The notes: generated from the sequence alone by a model not told the origin. A stretch of 34,848 bases of DNA from Sulfurimonas sp. SAG-AH-194-C20 (GCF_029215975.1 NZ_JAEMVD010000012.1:1-34848), one strand, 5' to 3'; numbered from the stretch's first letter, positions 10,207-20,095 are shown. A program made the numbers and translations.

Positions 10207-11013
10207 CTATCTTTGTGGATCATCAATAATTTTTGATGCATCTTTTGTAAATTTCTTGACGAGGAAAACGCCACCCTCTTCTTGATAATCTTGCTTATTA
10301 GGCTCTTCATTACCAGTAATCTCAGTGCCTTTAGGTACTTCAAAACCAAGGCGAGCAAAACGCTCACTGTCATATCTGTCAACTCTTGCAGTATCACGAA
10401 TTTCAGGTCCGATTACATCACGAGCTTCTTTACCATAAATCTTATCTACTTCATACCAAGCAGCAAACTCATCACCCTCTAGTGGGTAAGTTTTAAGAAG
10501 TGGATTTCCTTGCCAGTCATAAGGAAGTAAAATACGTTTCATAAATGGGTGGTTGTTTGCTTCGATGCCGAACATATCAAACATTTCACGCTCACTCCAG
10601 TCAGCACAGCGAAAAAGTGACTCAACACTATCTACTGCCTCACCTTTGTTGATAAAAAACTTTATACGAAGACGCTTGCGTTTAGTCATAGAAAGCATCT
10701 GATAAAAAATCTCAAAAGTGTTATCTTTAGCTAACCAATCGATTGCAGACATTTCACTCAGTTGCGTATATGTCAATTCATCTCTTAAAAATTCTAAAAC
10801 ACCATAAATATCATTTGCATTAATGTAAACAACCATCTGCCCAACTTGAATAAAAGACTCTTTTACTTCAAATTTAGCTTTAAGTGCTGCTAAATCTGCA
10901 GCAAAAACCTCATCAGTCTCTACTTCTTGTTTAGGAACTTGTGGTGCAACATAGTATCTGTCAGTGTAGTAAGATTTTGCTTGTACATCATCTTTGGGAG
11001 TATATGCTCTCAT
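10207..11013 (-). CDS. nuoC: NADH-quinone oxidoreductase subunit C
   Basis: WSEREMFDMFGIEANNHPFMKRILLPYDWQGNPLLKTYPL motif; operon context. Confidence 0.94.
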   Translation of the reverse strand: MRAYTPKDDVQAKSYYTDRYYVAPQVPKQEVETDEVFAADLAALKAKFEVKESFIQVGQMVVYINANDIYGVLEFLRDELTYTQLSEMSAIDWLAKDNTFEIFYQMLSMTKRKRLRIKFFINKGEAVDSVESLFRCADWSEREMFDMFGIEANNHPFMKRILLPYDWQGNPLLKTYPLEGDEFAAWYEVDKIYGKEARDVIGPEIRDTARVDRYDSERFARLGFEVPKGTEITGNEEPNKQDYQEEGGVFLVKKFTKDASKIIDDPQR

Positions 11014-11014
11014 A

Positions 11015-11524
11015 TTACATCAACCTTTTTGGCTTTTGTGCATTGCCAGCTTTGTTTGCACGTATTTTTTTCTGTAGTAACATTACACCATACTGAAGTG
11101 TCTCAGGACGAGGTGCACAACCAGGAAGGTATAAATCAACAGGAATAACACGGTCACAACCTTGAACAGTTGCATAAGTGTTAAACATTCCACCAGTATT
11201 TGCACATGAACCCATGCTTATAACCCATCTAGGCTCAGTCATTTGATCATACAATCGCTTAATAAACTCAGCATGTTTTTTTGTAAGTGTTCCAGCAACG
11301 ATCATAACATCTGCTTGACGAGGAGATGCACGGAAAATAGTACCGTATCTATCGAAGTCAAAGCGAGAAGCACCAGATGCCATCATCTCAATACCACAAC
11401 AAGCAAGACCATAAGTCAGTGCCCATATAGAGTTTGAACGTCCCCAGTTTACGATTTTGTCAATCGAAGTAAGTGCAACGGGAAGTCCACCATCTTGTGT
11501 ATAATTTACTTTATGTTGTGCCAT
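11015..11524 (-). CDS. nuoB: NADH-quinone oxidoreductase subunit B
   Basis: [27 protein letters not shown] and [10 protein letters not shown] motifs; start chosen at internal MAQHKVNY (ORF track begins 11545). Confidence 0.93.
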   Translation of the reverse strand: MAQHKVNYTQDGGLPVALTSIDKIVNWGRSNSIWALTYGLACCGIEMMASGASRFDFDRYGTIFRASPRQADVMIVAGTLTKKHAEFIKRLYDQMTEPRWVISMGSCANTGGMFNTYATVQGCDRVIPVDLYLPGCAPRPETLQYGVMLLQKKIRANKAGNAQKPKRLM

Positions 11525-11895
11525 TGAAGGGCTCCTTTTTTCCATGCGTATACAAAACCAATTAAAAGAAGTAATATAAACATTAACATCTCAGCAAAAC
11601 CAAACCAACCAAGTAGTTTAAAGTCTACTGCCCATGGAAACATAAAAACTATCTCTACATCGAAGAGTAAAAAAAGTAATGCAAAAAGATAAAACTGTGG
11701 AGAAATTCTGTTTGGTTGTTTAGTAATTTCTGGTCCACACTCATAAACTGAGAGTTTAATTTTTTCGCTATCTTTACGTGCAAGTGCACGACTTGCCAAA
11801 CGAGCAACGACTGTCGTCCCTATAAATGCACCGAATGTCATTACAAATAGTACAAATACACCAAAATATGGGTTTGGGGTCACTATATGCTCCAT
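11506..11895 (-). CDS. nuoA: NADH-quinone oxidoreductase subunit A
   Basis: [40 protein letters not shown] motif; first gene of the operon. Confidence 0.94.
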   Translation of the reverse strand: MEHIVTPNPYFGVFVLFVMTFGAFIGTTVVARLASRALARKDSEKIKLSVYECGPEITKQPNRISPQFYLFALLFLLFDVEIVFMFPWAVDFKLLGWFGFAEMLMFILLLLIGFVYAWKKGALQWHNIK

Positions 11896-12086
11896 ATAAC
11901 CTACCTTCTAAGAATTAAAAGTTATATTTATAATAAATATAACTCTTTAAAATATTTGTTTTCCATCAAATAATTGAGGAAAAAACAGTTATAGAACTAT
12001 ATCAAAAACTGTATTAAATTATGATTTTATTGTGATGAAGAATAAGGCAGTGTGTAAATTTGTAATATATGAGGATTTATGTAAAA

Positions 12087-13823
12087 TTACTTACTCAAGA
12101 ATCCCATAGACTTTTCACTGTCAAAATTTGCATCTTTTTCTCTCGCAATTTCATCAATAAAATCTTGTGTACTAAAGAGCGGTTTTTTTCTCACTGCAAC
12201 TTTATACGCTGTATTTTTAACAATTAAACTTATCTGTCCACCTGTTAAGGCATAAGTAGACAGCTCATTCATGTCAAATTTTTTCTCATAAGGAGCTTCT
12301 TTAGGTAACATCAGTTCCCAAAGTTGTAAACGCTGGTCTTTATCTGGTTTTTTAAACTCTATCTTGTAGTTAAAACGCCGAGAAAAAGCTTTATCTATGT
12401 TTTCTAGCAGGTTTGTAGTAGCTATAAGCATTCCACGAAAGTTTTCTATCTGTTCTAAAAAGATGTTTTGCATCTGGTTATGCATCTGATCTGCACCTGT
12501 GATAGTCCCTGAACTTCTTGCACCTAAAAACTGATCTGCTTCATTTAGTAAAAGAATGGGCTCTGTTTTTGTTTTTTCACTAAGTTCATAAAAAGTATCA
12601 AAAATCTTACGAACATTTTTTTCACTCTCACCCACATACATAGAGAGGATTTTTGAACAGTCAAACGCAAGGACTTGGCGTTTAAGTGACTTTGCAAGAG
12701 AGTATGCAGTCATTGTCTTACCCGTTCCAGCAGCACCATAAAAGATGATACGAGCATCAATACCACTCTTTTTATCTTTTATACCCCATTTTACGAGACG
12801 TGCCACTACTTCTTTATCTACTTGTTGCATTAAGTTGTCAAGTGTCTCTCGTGTTTTGTCATTGAGTACAACTTCATCAAGAGAAGTTTCACTGTCTATA
12901 AGTTCAAAAATATCTTGTTCTTCTATAAGTGCTCCAAGTTTTAAACGAGTTACTTTTTTTCTCTTTTGTGGGTGAATAATACTTTGAAGTACATCATCAA
13001 CTATGTAAAATGCACGGCTTATTCCACCAAAAGGATTCAGCATCTCTTCATAGTCTATGATTTCACTGCTTAAAAGGTTTGCACCATCTTCTAGTAAAGA
13101 ACGATTTTTGATGCGTTCATAGTCATCTAAAGAGATTAAATCTATAAGAGCATTCATCTCTCGTAGCGAAGCATCCGTTGCACTATACTCTTCACGAAGC
13201 AGTGCTATGAATATCACTTCTTCTAAATTACTCATCTTTTTTACTTTAAAAAACTTGTCAAGTACTAGGTTCTCTGAGGTTTGTGCCACTCTCTCGTCTA
13301 TACGGGTTTCAAGAAGTTTCATCTTTGTTTGAAGCCTATCTATCCCTAAAGAGTGTTCATGTACATTTTGACGAATAACAGACATCTTTTGGTAGAGTTC
13401 TATACGAAAAAACTGATCTTGAAGATACTCTAAGTGATCGGCATAAGGTTTTACATCTGGAAGATCAGACTCTAGTGAGCCCTCTTGGAGTAAACGCAAG
13501 AATGAGGGAGTCAGACCTACTGCTGTGTTTAATAGTTCAAGTGGTGTAACTTCGGAAATCTTCATAGGCGTAAAACTTTGCTGGTGAATCCAACCGAGTT
13601 CAAGAAGATTTTTGAGTTTGCTTAAGTGCTCTAAGTGTTCAAAGTTTTGAACACTATAAAGTTCTTGAAGAAGCGTAAGAACAAGAAAATCATCTTCCCC
13701 TTGCATATACTTTTGTGCTAAGAACTGAAGCATCTCTGCTTCAATTTTACTACATTTGAGATGGGCAAAAACTGTAGTTTTTTCCACATCTTTTTGAGAT
13801 AAAAAGTTTACTAAATTTTTCAA
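12087..13823 (-). CDS. AAA family ATPase
   Basis: Walker A GAAGTGKTMTAYSLAK, Walker B-like PILLLNEADQFLG, ATTNLLENIDKAFSRRFNYKIEF sensor/arginine region; unassigned N-terminal domain. Confidence 0.85.
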   Translation of the reverse strand: MKNLVNFLSQKDVEKTTVFAHLKCSKIEAEMLQFLAQKYMQGEDDFLVLTLLQELYSVQNFEHLEHLSKLKNLLELGWIHQQSFTPMKISEVTPLELLNTAVGLTPSFLRLLQEGSLESDLPDVKPYADHLEYLQDQFFRIELYQKMSVIRQNVHEHSLGIDRLQTKMKLLETRIDERVAQTSENLVLDKFFKVKKMSNLEEVIFIALLREEYSATDASLREMNALIDLISLDDYERIKNRSLLEDGANLLSSEIIDYEEMLNPFGGISRAFYIVDDVLQSIIHPQKRKKVTRLKLGALIEEQDIFELIDSETSLDEVVLNDKTRETLDNLMQQVDKEVVARLVKWGIKDKKSGIDARIIFYGAAGTGKTMTAYSLAKSLKRQVLAFDCSKILSMYVGESEKNVRKIFDTFYELSEKTKTEPILLLNEADQFLGARSSGTITGADQMHNQMQNIFLEQIENFRGMLIATTNLLENIDKAFSRRFNYKIEFKKPDKDQRLQLWELMLPKEAPYEKKFDMNELSTYALTGGQISLIVKNTAYKVAVRKKPLFSTQDFIDEIAREKDANFDSEKSMGFLSK

Positions 13824-13831
13824 ATCTTTCC

Positions 13832-15067
13832 TTAGAATTTATAGCCTAAACCAGCCGAGATAAGAAGTGCATTTGTATTACTAAAAGTACCATCTATTCC
13901 ATTAGTATTTACAGCTCCAGAAATTGTTCTATCCTCTTTCATAGAGTAAAGTGCAGATAAGCCAACATCAATGCTATCGTTAATTTTATAACGTCCACCC
14001 AGGGAGAAAGAGAGAGAATCACTTCCTGGTGATTCAAAGTTAAGTGTTGACTCTGGTGTTGGTGTTTCATCTATTACCGCACCAGCCATTAATTTTAAGT
14101 CATCAAGCTCCTGTGTTATACCTATACGAAAAGCATTTGTATCTTTCCAGTTTTTAGCTACTGAAGCACCCCATACAGCATTTACAGAAGCATTTATACT
14201 TGAATCATACTCAAAATCAAGTGATTCATAAGAAGACCAATATGTAATATCGTACACAAATTCTACCGTCGTTTTTGTAGAAAATGTGTATGCAGCTGCA
14301 GCACTAAAAGTAGCTGGCAGAGGTACAGTAACTGAAGCATCACCACTATAGCTTTGTCCAAGTGCTACTAAATCCGCACTACCTTGTACAGTTAAAGCAA
14401 TTTTTGAGCGGTATGTTACTGCTAGTTCTAAATCGTCTATAGGGTGATATGCGAGTGCAAGATTATACCCATAGTCTAATGAATCTCCTGTCATATCACG
14501 AGAAAGGGCTCCAATATCACTTCTTACTCCATCACTTTTAACAACACCACTAGTATGTACCATTCTAAAACCAAATGCCATAGCTAAGTCATCTGTAATT
14601 TCATAAGCTACAGTAGGGTTTACTTCTATTATTCGCAAAGTGAATTCTTCTGAAACTGTCTTAGCAGCACCTGATTTCCATTCTCGTGTTAATCCACCAG
14701 GGACCACAATACTTAAACCAAGTCTAACACCATTTTCGCCAAGTTTAGGGGATACATAATGGACAGATGGAATAATAAAAGTTTGTTCCTCAGAAGTTAA
14801 AGGATCATTACCCGTAGTTGAAGTAGATACAGTACCATTAAACTTTGTTGCACTTAAACCTATATACATTAAGTCTAACTCTAATTGATTTGCATCTTCC
14901 ATAAAAATCATATTTGCTGGATTGTCATAAGCTGCATCTGCACTGCTTGTATGTGCAACATTCGCACCACTAAGGGCAACAGAATTTGTTGAAGTCTCCG
15001 GAATTTTATATCCACCTGCCATTAACATAGAACTTGCCACAAGTGACATCATAAGTATTTTTTTCAT
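13832..15067 (-). CDS. OmpP1/FadL/TodX-family outer membrane transport protein
   Basis: Signal peptide, ETSTNSVALSGANVAHTSSADAAYDNPANMIFM N-terminal motif (FadL hatch-like), C-terminal aromatic YKF. Confidence 0.85.
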   Translation of the reverse strand: MKKILMMSLVASSMLMAGGYKIPETSTNSVALSGANVAHTSSADAAYDNPANMIFMEDANQLELDLMYIGLSATKFNGTVSTSTTGNDPLTSEEQTFIIPSVHYVSPKLGENGVRLGLSIVVPGGLTREWKSGAAKTVSEEFTLRIIEVNPTVAYEITDDLAMAFGFRMVHTSGVVKSDGVRSDIGALSRDMTGDSLDYGYNLALAYHPIDDLELAVTYRSKIALTVQGSADLVALGQSYSGDASVTVPLPATFSAAAAYTFSTKTTVEFVYDITYWSSYESLDFEYDSSINASVNAVWGASVAKNWKDTNAFRIGITQELDDLKLMAGAVIDETPTPESTLNFESPGSDSLSFSLGGRYKINDSIDVGLSALYSMKEDRTISGAVNTNGIDGTFSNTNALLISAGLGYKF

Positions 15068-15116
15068 TTTTTCCCTTTTATTTCTTTTTCTAAGATAGAT
15101 ACTACACTATTGTTTC

Positions 15117-16004
15117 TTAATTTTCAAAACTATACAGAAGTTCTATCTCCTCTTTCCAAATAGTATCATCAATTGTTTCTAAAACCAGAGGTATATCGTT
15201 CATTCTTTCATCATTCATTAAAAACCTAAAAGCATCAAGTCCTATCTCGCCTTTTCCAAGTGAGTGGTGTCTATCTACATGAGAGCCAAGAGGTGGTTTA
15301 GAATCGTTTATGTGCATCCCCATAAGGTACTTAAAGCCTACTACTTTTTCAAACTCAGCCCAAGTTGCATCATAAGTCTCTCGTGTTCTTATGTCATACC
15401 CTGCTGTAAACATATGACAAGTATCTATACAAACACCGATACGAGACTTATCTTCCACCTTTTCTATGATGTGTGCTAAATGCTCAAATCTCCAACCAAG
15501 GTTACTTCCCTGTCCTGCTGTATTTTCTAGAACTGCACTTACACCCTGTGTTTTATCAAGTGCTATGTTTATAGACTCTGCTATGACATCCAAACATACA
15601 TCTTCTATAGGTTTCATAATCTCCACGTTTTCTTTATCGCTCTTTTTTACCTTAGTCAAATGACTTCCCGGATGAAAGTTCAAACGGTCTAGTCCAAGCA
15701 GAGCACAGCGCTCTAACTCATCTATAAACGCAGCTCGAGATTTTTCTAGTTTTTCAACTTCAGGATGTCCTAGGTTTATAAGATACGAGTCATGAGGAAG
15801 AATATGTTTTGGAAGTATCCCACTTTTGTCTAGTGCAGATTTAAACTTATCTATAGTCTGTGTGTCTAAGTCTTTTGAAACCCATTGGCGTTGGTTTTTA
15901 GTAAAGAGTGCAAATGCTTTTGCCCCTATGGCCTCCGCGTTTGCTACAGCATTAAAGACTCCACCACTTGCCGAGCAGTGTGCCCCTACAAATTTCTTAC
16001 TCAT
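15117..16004 (-). CDS. nfo: Deoxyribonuclease IV (endonuclease IV, AP endonuclease)
   Basis: [94 protein letters not shown]. Confidence 0.95.
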   Translation of the reverse strand: MSKKFVGAHCSASGGVFNAVANAEAIGAKAFALFTKNQRQWVSKDLDTQTIDKFKSALDKSGILPKHILPHDSYLINLGHPEVEKLEKSRAAFIDELERCALLGLDRLNFHPGSHLTKVKKSDKENVEIMKPIEDVCLDVIAESINIALDKTQGVSAVLENTAGQGSNLGWRFEHLAHIIEKVEDKSRIGVCIDTCHMFTAGYDIRTRETYDATWAEFEKVVGFKYLMGMHINDSKPPLGSHVDRHHSLGKGEIGLDAFRFLMNDERMNDIPLVLETIDDTIWKEEIELLYSFEN

Positions 16005-16477
16005 TTTATATCCTTAATTTTAAATAGTATTTTGTTCTTTTTATCTTTAAAGTAAATCTCATTTGAACTTACTTTATAGTGTATATCTACATCTTTGTTT
16101 TGTATTTTTTGTATAAACCCATCAGTAGTTTTTGTGAAGTTTAAGCCATCATAAATAGCCTGCCCAAGAAAAATATTTTGCAAAATTGTATCAGGATAAT
16201 TTTCATTTAAATACTCAGAGTTAAAACTACTACGAAGCATACAGCCTTCATTAAGACAAATGAGATTATTTATCTCTATATTTTGTACATTTATTCCTGC
16301 TGTAAATAGTTCTAAACGTACAGAATTATTAGTGTTTTTGAAATATGCCAAATCTGAAAATTTTAGTTTTGATGTTTTTATTGTAATGATTTTTGAAGTA
16401 GAATGTGTGTAGTTTTTCATACTACAGGCACTTAAAAAAAATGCTAAAATGAGTATGATATATTTTATATGTAGCAT
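16001..16477 (-). CDS. Small putative lipoprotein of unknown function
   Basis: Signal peptide with lipobox LSAC; ATGA overlap with nfo. Confidence 0.65.
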   Translation of the reverse strand: MLHIKYIILILAFFLSACSMKNYTHSTSKIITIKTSKLKFSDLAYFKNTNNSVRLELFTAGINVQNIEINNLICLNEGCMLRSSFNSEYLNENYPDTILQNIFLGQAIYDGLNFTKTTDGFIQKIQNKDVDIHYKVSSNEIYFKDKKNKILFKIKDIK

Positions 16478-16547
16478 ATCAGTTGCCTTAATTTTGTTTA
16501 AAAAAGATTTTGTGATTATAACATTTTTGAAGAGGTAGTATAAGAGT

Positions 16548-16580
16548 ATATTTACTATGCTTATAAAGCATAGTAAATAT
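16548..16580 (-). terminator. Stem-loop just downstream of the TrxR-like gene
   Basis: Perfect 14-bp inverted repeat ATATTTACTATGCT-TATAA-AGCATAGTAAATAT, 2 nt past the stop codon; only a weak T-rich tail on the minus strand. Confidence 0.6.
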
Positions 16581-16582
16581 TG

Positions 16583-17599
16583 TTATTTTAGTTTAGAAAC
16601 GATACTTTTAACAGCATCACTTGCATGGTTAAAAGCAAGTGCAATACTTCCTTGATCCGTCACAACATCACCGATAGTGTAAAGACCTTCAACATTTGTC
16701 TCAAATGTAGCTTCATCATAAACAGGAACATCCCACTCACCAGTTTTAACACCAGAGTTTACAAGTAAATCTTTAGGTGTAGTTCCACCAAGTGCATATA
16801 CTGCTCTATCATACTCAGCGTTTGTACCATCAGTAAAGTTTACTTGAATTTTTCCACTTTCAGATTGTTCAACACTCTCGATATCAACACCCATTTTATT
16901 ACGAATTTTTCCGTTATCTAGGTACTTAGTACACATTTCAGTATTAAGAGGATTCATACGTGTGATTTCAGCTTTACGGTAGTTAAGTGTTACAACACAA
17001 TCTTGCATATCTTCTAGTTCAACTAAACCATAAGCATACTCACCAGCAGTATCTCCACCACCAACAATCATAACTCTTTCGCCATCTTGAACCTTAGAAA
17101 GATTAAAGTTTAGTAATGGTCTAATATCTTTTGGAAATTTATACTTTGGCTTATTTGGTTTGCCCATACGTCCCACTGAAAGAATTACATTTTTAGCTTT
17201 AATGCTTTCTATGCCTTCTGCGACTGCATCATGACCAAAAACCATCTCAAAAAGACCATCTTCACCCTTAGTTACTCTTATGATATCATGGTTATACTCA
17301 AACTTATCAAGTACACCCGCAGCATTAAGTTTATCATCCATTTGTTGGATATAATCTTCTTTAGAGCACTCTTCAAAAGAAACATTACCAGTAAACTCAA
17401 ACTTGATTCCCATCCAGTCTTTATCAACACGTTTACCTTTTTTATAGAACTTATGAATCATGTCATTGTGGTGAGGTGCTTTATCTATAACAACAATGTT
17501 TTCAACACCTGCAAGTTTTGCCTCTATTGCTGATGCCATCCCGCCAGGTCCTGCCCCAATTATTGCGATGTCTACTATCTTTCCATTTTCGTGAATCAT
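16583..17599 (-). CDS. FAD/NAD(P)-binding oxidoreductase, thioredoxin-reductase-like without CxxC (FqrB/YpdA-like)
   Basis: IGAGPGGMASAIEAKLAG and IVGGGDTAGEYAYG dinucleotide-binding motifs, terminal TIGDVV motif; no CxxC in the 338 aa. Confidence 0.8.
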   Translation of the reverse strand: MIHENGKIVDIAIIGAGPGGMASAIEAKLAGVENIVVIDKAPHHNDMIHKFYKKGKRVDKDWMGIKFEFTGNVSFEECSKEDYIQQMDDKLNAAGVLDKFEYNHDIIRVTKGEDGLFEMVFGHDAVAEGIESIKAKNVILSVGRMGKPNKPKYKFPKDIRPLLNFNLSKVQDGERVMIVGGGDTAGEYAYGLVELEDMQDCVVTLNYRKAEITRMNPLNTEMCTKYLDNGKIRNKMGVDIESVEQSESGKIQVNFTDGTNAEYDRAVYALGGTTPKDLLVNSGVKTGEWDVPVYDEATFETNVEGLYTIGDVVTDQGSIALAFNHASDAVKSIVSKLK

Positions 17600-17859
17600 T
17601 TTTTTTCCTTTGAATAAGAGCTTTTATGTGAATTATCAACACATACTCTAAAATATAGTTGTGAAATTATAGTATATTTTCATTAAAATATCTATGTATT
17701 AAGTAACAAAAAAGTTTTTTGCTTCAATTATACACACATGGATAGATACTTCTGTTTTTTTTATTCAAAAAAAGTTGGCAAATTGCCATATTATATTAAC
17801 TATCTCAAAAAGAATGCTACTATTAGTAACAAATTAAATTATTCTTATAGGTTAAACAC

Positions 17860-19131
17860 TTGAAAATACATATTGACATCGACTGTTTTTTTGTTAGTGC
17901 TGCTCGTATTATAGAGCCTGAACTAGAGCATAAAGCAGTGGCTATTGGAGGGAGGAGTGATACTAAGATATTTAACAAAGATGCCAAAAACCAGACTGTA
18001 AACTTTGAAAATAGTGGTAGTTTTGTACCTACATTTTATAAGGCTTATGAAAAGAAAGATGACGATATAGCTTCTTTTACTGATTCCGATGGCAAAATAC
18101 GAGGTATATTAACAACCTCCTCCTATGAAGCACGCTCTTTTGGTATAAAAACAGCCATGACTATCCGTGAAGCGCTACAACTCTGCCCTCATCTAATCAT
18201 CAAAGCACCAAACATGTCTTTGTATCAAAAACTCTCTCATGAACTTCATGAGTTTTTATGCTCTAAGATTCCTCTAGTTGAACAAGCTAGCATCGATGAG
18301 TTTTATGGAGATTTGACAGGCTGGATAAAGGATGAAGATATACCCGCATTTATAGACTCACTTCGGCACGAGATACTTCATGTCATAAAACTACCCGTGT
18401 CCATAGGAGCTGCTCCAACAAGATACATAGCAAAACTTGCCACTACATATGCAAAACCTTTTGGATGCAAAGTCATAGATAAGTATAACTTTGATGCTTT
18501 TGTAAACCCTATCGAAGTTGGGGCATTTGCTGGAATTGGTAAAAGTATGAAGCACAAATTCAACTCTGCTCAGATTCATACACTTGGTGACATTCGGAAA
18601 CGTAGAGGAACTTTAGAGTCATGGGGACCTTATGCCACAGATTTATATAAACGTATCAACGGCGAGGTCGATGCACCCATTAAGACTACACATAGAAGAA
18701 AGTCCATCGGTATAAGTCGAACCTTCGACTCTTTGTATGATAGACTTGAGCTTAAACGCAGGGTTCATGTTCTAGTTCGCCACCTCTCTTATGCTATCTT
18801 AAAACTCGATGTCATACCTACTGTATTTCATCTTGGTATAAGTTATGAAATGAATCAAAAATCACATAAAAATATCTCTTTAGCAGAACTCTTTACAGAA
18901 AAAAAATTTGACTCATTATGTTTAAAACTTTTTCATGAGGCAGATACACAAAAAAGGCTCAAAGTAATCCGACTAAGTATAACTTGTTCTAGTTTTACAC
19001 GAGATTCTAAAAAAGAACTCTCACTCATAGGGTTTCACGAAGAGCAGAAGATGCGAAAACTTACAGAACAAACACAAATTTTACGAGAAAGATATGGCAT
19101 TGATACACTAAAGTGGGGAAGTGAAATGTAA
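17860..19131 (+). CDS. dinB: Y-family DNA polymerase (DinB/UmuC-like)
   Basis: TTG start; MKIHIDIDCFFVSAARI, TTSSYEARSFGIKTAMTIREALQLCP, SIDEFYGDLTG, SIGAAPTRYIAKLATTYAKPFG. Confidence 0.88.
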   Translation: MKIHIDIDCFFVSAARIIEPELEHKAVAIGGRSDTKIFNKDAKNQTVNFENSGSFVPTFYKAYEKKDDDIASFTDSDGKIRGILTTSSYEARSFGIKTAMTIREALQLCPHLIIKAPNMSLYQKLSHELHEFLCSKIPLVEQASIDEFYGDLTGWIKDEDIPAFIDSLRHEILHVIKLPVSIGAAPTRYIAKLATTYAKPFGCKVIDKYNFDAFVNPIEVGAFAGIGKSMKHKFNSAQIHTLGDIRKRRGTLESWGPYATDLYKRINGEVDAPIKTTHRRKSIGISRTFDSLYDRLELKRRVHVLVRHLSYAILKLDVIPTVFHLGISYEMNQKSHKNISLAELFTEKKFDSLCLKLFHEADTQKRLKVIRLSITCSSFTRDSKKELSLIGFHEEQKMRKLTEQTQILRERYGIDTLKWGSEM

Positions 19132-19143
19132 CAGATAATGAGC

Positions 19144-19149
19144 TATAAT
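19144..19149 (+). promoter_or_regulatory. Candidate -10 element (TATAAT), predicted leaderless start of the DUF234-like gene
   Basis: TATAAT with 7 nt before the ATG at 19157; no Shine-Dalgarno. Confidence 0.5.
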
Positions 19150-19156
19150 ATCTACT

Positions 19157-20095
19157 ATGACAAACTCTAAACTCCTTGAGCAATTTCGCTCTTTTTATTT
19201 TCGTAATTATCCAGATGATATGGAGACTCAGATCTCTTACTTCTCTGTTTTTGGTGGTTTAGGATGGGACATAGATACTTCAAAACCAATAGATGAATTA
19301 ATCCAAGAGATTATCCTTGAGAATTTTGATATTTTAAATGCAAAAATAGAAGAGTTAATAGATACAGAGCCAACACACAAGCGCTTACTTCAAGCACTAG
19401 CAGTTGGTGATAGAAGAATCTTCTCTGCGTTTAAGAGAGCTGGACTTAACAATGGAAATGGAGGGGGAGCTCTTAACTACCTTCAAGATATCGGGCTTAT
19501 TCAGATGGAGTACTCTCGTGAACGCCACCCAAGAGAGGTAAACCCAAATGCAAAACTCAAACGCCGTGAGGCAAGACATAGAATCTCACATAAAGTACTT
19601 TTTGCGCATCCATTTGTTAGATTTTGGTTTTATTTTATAGTTCCACAGATAACAAACATAAGAAAAAAGAACTATGAACTTCTTCATGTAAATATTGAAG
19701 CTCATTTAAACAGTTATACAAGTTTAGTTTTTGAAGAGTTAAGTGAGGTTTTACTTAACTATAACCTACGTGATGCCCAGATAATTAGTTCTGGAAGTTA
19801 CTGGGATGCAAACTTAGAGATAGATATTTTAACCCTTACTAATGATAACAAAATATATGTAAGTGAGTGTAAATGGAAAAATCATATCATTAATAAAAAA
19901 GAGTTACATAAATTAAGTGAAAAGTGTGTCAAACTAAATATTATTCCAACTCAAATAATTTTCTTTTCTAAACGTGGGTTCTCTAAGGAACTCATGCAAC
20001 TAAAAAGTAGTGCCCTTGCACTTTACAGCGCCGAGGACTTTGAAGCCTTAGTCAAAAGCACTTCAAAAGACTCTCTCATAGAGAACTTTATCTAG
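19157..20095 (+). CDS. DUF234-like protein with PD-(D/E)XK-nuclease-type C-terminal region
   Basis: FRSFYFRNYPDDMETQISYFSVFGGLGWDID, HPFVRFWFYFIVP typical of DUF234 regions; EIDILTLTNDNKIYVSECKWK fits D-x(n)-ExK. Confidence 0.7.
   Translation: MTNSKLLEQFRSFYFRNYPDDMETQISYFSVFGGLGWDIDTSKPIDELIQEIILENFDILNAKIEELIDTEPTHKRLLQALAVGDRRIFSAFKRAGLNNGNGGGALNYLQDIGLIQMEYSRERHPREVNPNAKLKRREARHRISHKVLFAHPFVRFWFYFIVPQITNIRKKNYELLHVNIEAHLNSYTSLVFEELSEVLLNYNLRDAQIISSGSYWDANLEIDILTLTNDNKIYVSECKWKNHIINKKELHKLSEKCVKLNIIPTQIIFFSKRGFSKELMQLKSSALALYSAEDFEALVKSTSKDSLIENFI

Noticed and set aside
10176-10397. 73-aa minus-strand ORF in nuoC
   Set aside because: Alternative frame of nuoC; no supporting signals
10927-11148. 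73-aa plus-strand ORF over nuoB/nuoC
   Set aside because: Antisense shadow ORF; Cys/His-rich appearance arises from reverse complement of conserved nuo codons
12745-12975. 76-aa plus-strand ORF inside the AAA gene
   Set aside because: Antisense shadow ORF, Ser-rich, no ribosome-binding site
15264-16017. Three short plus-strand ORFs across nfo
   Set aside because: Antisense shadows of a well-supported nfo gene
17231-17533. 100-aa plus-strand ORF in the TrxR-like gene
   Set aside because: Antisense of a conserved flavoprotein; low-complexity Ile/Phe-rich translation
18378-18579. Two minus-strand ORFs inside dinB
   Set aside because: Antisense shadows in alternative frames
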